Assembly: GCA_007123695.1 (NCBI GenBank) | Contig: SLGN01000477.1 | Location: forward strand, 1-6,545 | Reading direction: 5' to 3' | DNA from: Verrucomicrobiales bacterium | GTDB taxonomy: Bacteria; Verrucomicrobiota; Verrucomicrobiia; Verrucomicrobiales; DEV007 | DNA: 6,545 nucleotides | Part shown: piece after piece, positions 6,490-6,545 of the stretch | Position numbering within the stretch: the stretch's first letter is position 1 | How the letters are laid out: each line of letters opens with the position of its first letter | Notes under the pieces: generated by a model | Told to the model about the DNA's origin: nothing | What the model saw: only the letters and a program-made list of their open reading frames with translations | The model's database searches: none | Position numbers and translations under genes: made by a program

Positions 6490-6545
6490 GCGATCTCGCG
6501 CATGCCCTCCTCCTGCAGGAACAGGGTCGGCTGGAGGAGGCCGAA
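6486..6545 (+). CDS. Start of a TPR-like protein (3' end outside window)
   Basis: A GTG at 6486 overlaps the AAA+ stop codon in GTGA (6486-6489) and opens a frame running to the window end. The 20 visible residues, starting MSDLAHALLLQEQGRLEEAE, have the helix-turn pattern of a tetratricopeptide repeat (alternating Leu/Ala, then GRLEEAE). The overlap implies translational re-initiation by ribosomes finishing the AAA+ gene, so the two products are probably made together and may act together. What lies after the first repeat cannot be seen. Confidence 0.75.
   Translation, partial: MSDLAHALLLQEQGRLEEAE

Overview
The window is GC-rich throughout (by eye about 70% G+C). The exception is a stretch around 4840-5050, where one 60-base block (4921-4980) falls to about 47% by my count. 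The gene families point to the Planctomycetes-Verrucomicrobia (PVC) group or a similar environmental bacterium. They are a BatA-type / VWA / amidotransferase-like membrane protein cluster, a large two-domain acetylxylan-esterase-like hydrolase carrying an HCDC motif, and a TPR-AAA+ fusion coupled to a second TPR gene. None of the internal starts has a convincing Shine-Dalgarno sequence. The taxonomic call is an inference from remembered family distributions, not from a marker gene.

Layout. Bases 1-133 (+) are the last 43 codons of a BatA-like membrane protein. A short gap holding a 22-bp imperfect tandem repeat leads to a 734-aa membrane VWA protein with a class-I-amidotransferase-like domain (206-2410, +). 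Such pairs normally sit at the distal end of a MoxR ATPase - DUF58 - BatA - VWA operon, thought to act in envelope stress or in assembly of periplasmic complexes. Converging on it, only 22 bases away, is a 683-aa exported or membrane-anchored alpha/beta hydrolase (2433-4484, -). It has an intact Ser-Asp-His triad in its first domain and a degenerate second hydrolase domain. Its upstream side (4485-5088) has no intact gene. That stretch contains a frameshifted fragment resembling a transposase N-terminus and a short unrecognised reading frame whose stop overlaps the hydrolase start (ATGA).

The right third (5089-6489, +) encodes a 466-aa protein: three TPRs, an acidic linker and a Cdc48/katanin-type AAA+ module with all catalytic motifs. 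Its stop codon overlaps the GTG start of another TPR-like gene (6486 onward, cut by the window end), so the two are probably translationally coupled.

How the parts relate. The two plus-strand units look like conserved cellular modules. The hydrolase and the broken transposase between them look like accessory or rearranged material. The least characterised element is the TPR-AAA+ / TPR gene pair. I see no CRISPR array, rRNA, tRNA, intact insertion sequence or recognisable defence system.
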